A stretch of DNA of 6,940 bases. Source: an uncultured Lachnospiraceae bacterium. GTDB lineage: Bacteria > Bacillota > Clostridia > Lachnospirales > Lachnospiraceae. Each line of letters opens with the position of its first letter. The stretch's first letter is position 1. The DNA lies in NCBI GenBank assembly GCA_910580195.1, contig CAJTWA010000080.1, positions 1 through 6,940 of the forward strand. Direction: 5' to 3'. Positions 4,776-6,940 of this stretch are shown here, one piece after another. The translations under genes were made by a program, and so were the position numbers. The notes under the pieces were generated by a model. The model saw nothing but the letters and a program-made list of their open reading frames with translations. It had not been told where the DNA came from and made no database searches.

Positions 4776-5852
4776 AAAAATATACTTTCTTTTACTTTTA
4801 TTTCTGTCAAATTCGTATTCAATCTTGTCTACCGACCAAAAAAGTCCTTCATACTTATTTATCAGGCTCCCAACCTTGCGCACATCATCATATATCTGCC
4901 TTGATAGATATTTGCTGGCATCCACAATATCACTGGCAGAACCTTCCCAATGGCCGTTCCCCTTCTTCACCAGCTTCTTCACTGTTTCCACAATCGGACT
5001 TTGCTCATATTCTTCCACAAGACGCTGCCCTTCGACTTCTTCAGCCGTTCCAACATATTCCCACCGAAAAGTATTTTCATTGAATTTAATTTTAAGCTGC
5101 TGGGACTTCATGTCACGCCCTGTTATATGCAGTGTGGCTTCTTCTGAATACCTGTCGTCTTTGGATATTACCCATGCACAGTCAAGCGCACCCATAACAC
5201 CGACCGAGCCGGACAGTTCATTAAATACGTCCGATGGATCACGCATCTTCCGTGTATGGTGGATAAGCATTAAACCTATATTGTGTTTGTCCGCTATCTG
5301 TTTCAGAATTTTAAAATCGTCATAATCCCGGTCATACCCCGATTGATTCCGCTTTGCTGCCTGCCGTATCATCTGGAATACGTCAACAACTATCAGTTTT
5401 ATTTCTGGATGCTCCTGTAACTGGTACTCAATTTGCGCTTCGAATCCTTCGCCTATCCTGCCGACCTCGTCCGTTCCCGTTAGTATATGCAGATTGTCCG
5501 GCGGCTCACTGTCTTTGAGAATCTGCTTCAAACGGTTTTTCGGTCTGCGCTTCGTGCTTTCAAGGTCAAGGTACAGGCATGAATGTTTTGTGCTGTCAAA
5601 TGAAAGAAATTTCGTTCCATTACAAATGGATATGCACAAATCCAATGCCATATAGCTTTTATAAAACTTGCTCGGTGCGCCTATCATTGATAACCCAACA
5701 GGCAATATTTCATTTACCAGCCATTCAATAGGTGGAATATCCATTTTCGCAAGTTCTGCCGCCGTCACTGCCCTTATTGGCTTAAACTCTCTTACTTGGC
5801 GTAATACGCCCCTGTCGCATACCACAGAGTATCTTTTTTCTGTGCCTTGCAA
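4716..5852 (-). CDS. RepA-like AAA ATPase (replication initiator/helicase)
   Basis: This is a 378-residue RecA-fold ATPase of the RepA/AAA_25 type. The segment FKPIRAVTAAELAKMDIPPIEWLV (split around 23-46) precedes Walker A GAPSKFYKS (58-66), in which Tyr64 replaces the usual second glycine. Then come LYLDLESTKRRP (93-104), Walker B LIVVD (153-157), the LMLIHHTRK motif (194-202) and SGSVGVMGALDCAW (214-227). A C-terminal winged-helix-like domain (about 285-358) is followed by three NVTNDT repeats (360-377) that are encoded by the iterons. The likely role is loading or driving replication at the adjacent array, with the winged helix contacting DNA. The start is uncertain: TTG at 5852 has a poor ribosome binding site, and the same frame stays open for 32 codons upstream with coiled-coil character. 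Confidence 0.85.
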   Translation of the reverse strand: MQGTEKRYSVVCDRGVLRQVREFKPIRAVTAAELAKMDIPPIEWLVNEILPVGLSMIGAPSKFYKSYMALDLCISICNGTKFLSFDSTKHSCLYLDLESTKRRPKNRLKQILKDSEPPDNLHILTGTDEVGRIGEGFEAQIEYQLQEHPEIKLIVVDVFQMIRQAAKRNQSGYDRDYDDFKILKQIADKHNIGLMLIHHTRKMRDPSDVFNELSGSVGVMGALDCAWVISKDDRYSEEATLHITGRDMKSQQLKIKFNENTFRWEYVGTAEEVEGQRLVEEYEQSPIVETVKKLVKKGNGHWEGSASDIVDASKYLSRQIYDDVRKVGSLINKYEGLFWSVDKIEYEFDRNKSKRKYIFNVTNDTNVTNDTNVTNDTK

Positions 5853-5857
5853 CTGCT

Positions 5858-6226
5858 CTAATTGCCGGTCAATATCTGCGATTTCTGCATCAATAGCCGC
5901 TTTTTCCGTTTCAGCAGCAGTTCCATTTCTTCCTGTTTCCGTTTTTCCTCACCTTCTTCCTGTCTTTTCTTCCAACGTTTTTCACATTCCAGCCGGTACC
6001 AGTGCGCCACAGGCCTAATTTCGGCGTTATAGGCTTCTTCATATTCTGCAACCCAATCATTGTAATACTGCCTTGCCCTGCTGCATCCGGCCTTTTCTAA
6101 AGCGGCTACCGCCTTTTCAGCGAACCCGGGGCAGCTAATCTCATTGGAGTATATGCTCCTAATGAACCCTTTCGTCAGGCGCATCCCCGGCCGGATGCCC
6201 GCAAGCAGTTCCTCTCTGGATGCCAC
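5858..6226 (-). CDS. Small charged protein upstream of rep
   Basis: This is a 122-residue protein with a GTG start directly after the preceding stop (TAG-GTG) and CGGAGGG 7 bases upstream. The N-terminal half, MASREELLAGIRPGMRLTK then PGFAEKAVAALEKAGCSRAR (33-52), looks like a small helical domain. The C-terminal half (from about 77) is a very charged helix rich in K, E and R ending LLMQKSQILTGN. I believe this resembles uncharacterised proteins found beside Rep-like ATPases in Clostridia elements, but have no function for it. It may cooperate with Rep in replication. Its stop is 5 bases before the annotated rep start, and a -1 shift near its end would fuse the two. Confidence 0.75.
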   Translation of the reverse strand: MASREELLAGIRPGMRLTKGFIRSIYSNEISCPGFAEKAVAALEKAGCSRARQYYNDWVAEYEEAYNAEIRPVAHWYRLECEKRWKKRQEEGEEKRKQEEMELLLKRKKRLLMQKSQILTGN

Positions 6227-6412
6227 CTAGTTGCCCTCCGGTTCCCCGGTATTCAGGTAATCCACCAGCCTGTCCCAGTTAAGCAGGTACTTGTTCCCTG
6301 CCCTGATATGCACAATTTTGCCGTTAATGCACATCTTCCGCAGCCAGTCATAGCTTACCCCTGTCCTGCTGGATGCCTCCTTAAGCGTTACCATCTTCAC
6401 TTCCTGTCCCAT
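6227..6412 (-). CDS. Excisionase/MerR-like helix-turn-helix protein
   Basis: This 61-residue protein is essentially one winged helix-turn-helix: VTLKEASSRTGVSYDWLRKM (8-27), a turn, INGKIVHIRAGNKYLLNW with a beta hairpin, and RLVDYLN. This matches the HTH_17/excisionase group, which covers both recombination directionality factors and small regulators. In an integrated element it may control excision or act as an early regulator; the two cannot be separated from sequence. I start at ATG 6412, which has GGAGG 8 bases upstream; a TTG further upstream (6445) lacks one. The gene overlaps the end of the previous small gene by 32 bases and abuts the next start. Confidence 0.8.
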   Translation of the reverse strand: MGQEVKMVTLKEASSRTGVSYDWLRKMCINGKIVHIRAGNKYLLNWDRLVDYLNTGEPEGN

Positions 6413-6548
6413 CTGGTTTCCCTCCATTCTGCCGCGCTTCGTCAATCATGTGCATAATCTCATTGTGGCGTTGCGTGAACTCTTTGCTACCTATGCCAAG
6501 GCGTTTCTCTTCTGCTTCTACCATTGCGTTAAGTTCTTCCTCCGTCAT
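6381..6548 (-). CDS. Small acidic helical protein, unknown
   Basis: This is a 55-residue protein starting MTEEELNAMVEAEEKR, with a further helix FTQRHNEIMHMIDEARQNG (23-41) and a glycine/aspartate-rich end. The ATG at 6548 has AGAGGT 6 bases upstream, overlapping the stop of the preceding gene. It overlaps the HTH gene by 32 bases, whose ribosome binding site lies inside it, so the two are probably expressed together. No known family is recognised. Confidence 0.6.
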   Translation of the reverse strand: MTEEELNAMVEAEEKRLGIGSKEFTQRHNEIMHMIDEARQNGGKPDGTGSEDGNA

Positions 6549-6552
6549 AAAG

Positions 6553-6876
6553 TTACCTCTGTACATTGATAGTAGGCCAACTTCCATTATTGTTTTCCAG
6601 CGCGCTTGTAATCTTAATTCCCTTTTCCGGTTCTTCTGGAATCTGAATCATATCCTTCACATACTCCTCTGATATCATGAATGGTGTTTCCCCTTCTTCA
6701 AATTCGGGATTGTAAAACATATCAATACCGATAGTTACATTATCAACCTGCCGTTCTAATTCCAGCATTATGCCGCTGTCCATGTGGTTGATTCCGATAA
6801 GAACCTTTGCTACCGTGAATCCCTCCATCATACTTTCATTTACCTCTGCATAATCTCTGAATACTTTCTTTGCCAT
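6553..6876 (-). CDS. Unknown protein, first gene of the visible operon
   Basis: This 107-residue acidic protein starts MAKKVFRDYAEVNESMMEG, followed by a likely alternating beta pattern (KVLIGINHMDSGIMLELERQ, about 24-43) and an acidic stretch PEFEEGETPFMI. I do not recognise the family. The ATG at 6876 has AGGAG about 9 bases upstream. The gene is followed after 4 bases by the next start, and is preceded by a strong inverted repeat and AT-rich DNA, so it may be the first gene of the leftward transcript. No membrane segment or signal peptide is evident. Confidence 0.65.
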   Translation of the reverse strand: MAKKVFRDYAEVNESMMEGFTVAKVLIGINHMDSGIMLELERQVDNVTIGIDMFYNPEFEEGETPFMISEEYVKDMIQIPEEPEKGIKITSALENNNGSWPTINVQR

Positions 6877-6895
6877 TATCTTTCTCTCCTCGTAT

Positions 6896-6935
6896 AATAA
6901 GTTTATAAGCAAGAAAAACAGCTTACAGACTTATT
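6896..6935. promoter_or_regulatory. Long interrupted inverted repeat, operator-like
   Basis: AATAAGT-TTA-TAAGC (6896-6910) is mirrored by GCTTA-CAG-ACTTATT (6921-6935) around a 10-nt A-rich centre; 12 of 15 arm positions match, the only mismatches being the central triplet of each arm. It ends 19 bases before the ATG at 6876 and covers TATAAA- and TATTAT-like -10 candidates for the leftward operon, without a convincing -35. A repressor operator over the early promoter fits the position. A terminator for an unseen plus-strand transcript (TTCTTTT follows) is an alternative. Confidence 0.45.
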
Positions 6936-6940
6936 CTTTT

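Larger units (their letters stand above)
495..6940. mobile_element. Integrated satellite-like element, left part only
   Basis: The element begins at the truncated tRNA-Pro copy and contains, all on the minus strand, a RepA-like ATPase with an iteron array, an excisionase-like HTH protein, several small unknown genes, and a scaffold plus major capsid protein pair. The right end, the intact tRNA and any integrase are not in the window. Gene content (Rep, own origin, capsid, tRNA attachment, very small genes) resembles phage-inducible chromosomal islands and related satellites. No terminase, portal, tail or lysis gene is visible. A degraded prophage cannot be excluded. Confidence 0.7.

Overview
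The window looks like the left end of a small integrated element in a Firmicute, probably a gut Clostridia/Lachnospiraceae genome. This rests on the AGGAG-type ribosome binding sites, moderate GC, and the resemblance of the proteins to Lachnospiraceae phage and element families; the genus cannot be read from the sequence. All 12 genes I accept lie on the minus strand and read leftward, from about 6880 to 665.

Layout. Positions 1-439 hold no convincing gene and look like chromosomal flank. Positions 440-484 are a strong rho-independent terminator. Positions 495-536 are a 42-nt 3' piece of a tRNA-Pro gene (anticodon CGG) without its 5' half, the usual trace of tyrosine-recombinase integration at a tRNA 3' end. 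The polarity puts the element on its high-coordinate side; the intact tRNA, and probably the integrase, should lie beyond the right edge.

From right to left the element carries: an inverted repeat (6896-6935) in front of the first gene; two small unknown genes; an excisionase-like/MerR-like HTH protein; a small charged protein; a RepA-like AAA ATPase (4716-5852) whose last 18 residues are encoded by three perfect 18-bp repeats that continue past its stop as a series of half-sites, together a likely replication origin; five small genes, one with an XRE-like segment; a sigma-A type promoter followed by a leader containing an intrinsic terminator; and a short late operon of scaffold protein, major capsid protein, a RinA/ArpU-like small protein and a zinc-ribbon protein. 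The operon runs directly into the attachment site.

How it may work (inference): the element replicates through Rep and the iterons, and makes its own capsid shell from a scaffold plus major capsid protein. No terminase, portal, protease, head-tail connector, tail or lysis gene is next to the capsid pair, where phages keep them, and the attachment site lies only two genes downstream. The simplest reading is a phage satellite that brings its own shell and depends on a helper for portal, packaging motor and tail. A decayed prophage is the main alternative. Because the right part is outside the window, the absence of other phage genes is shown only for the left side.
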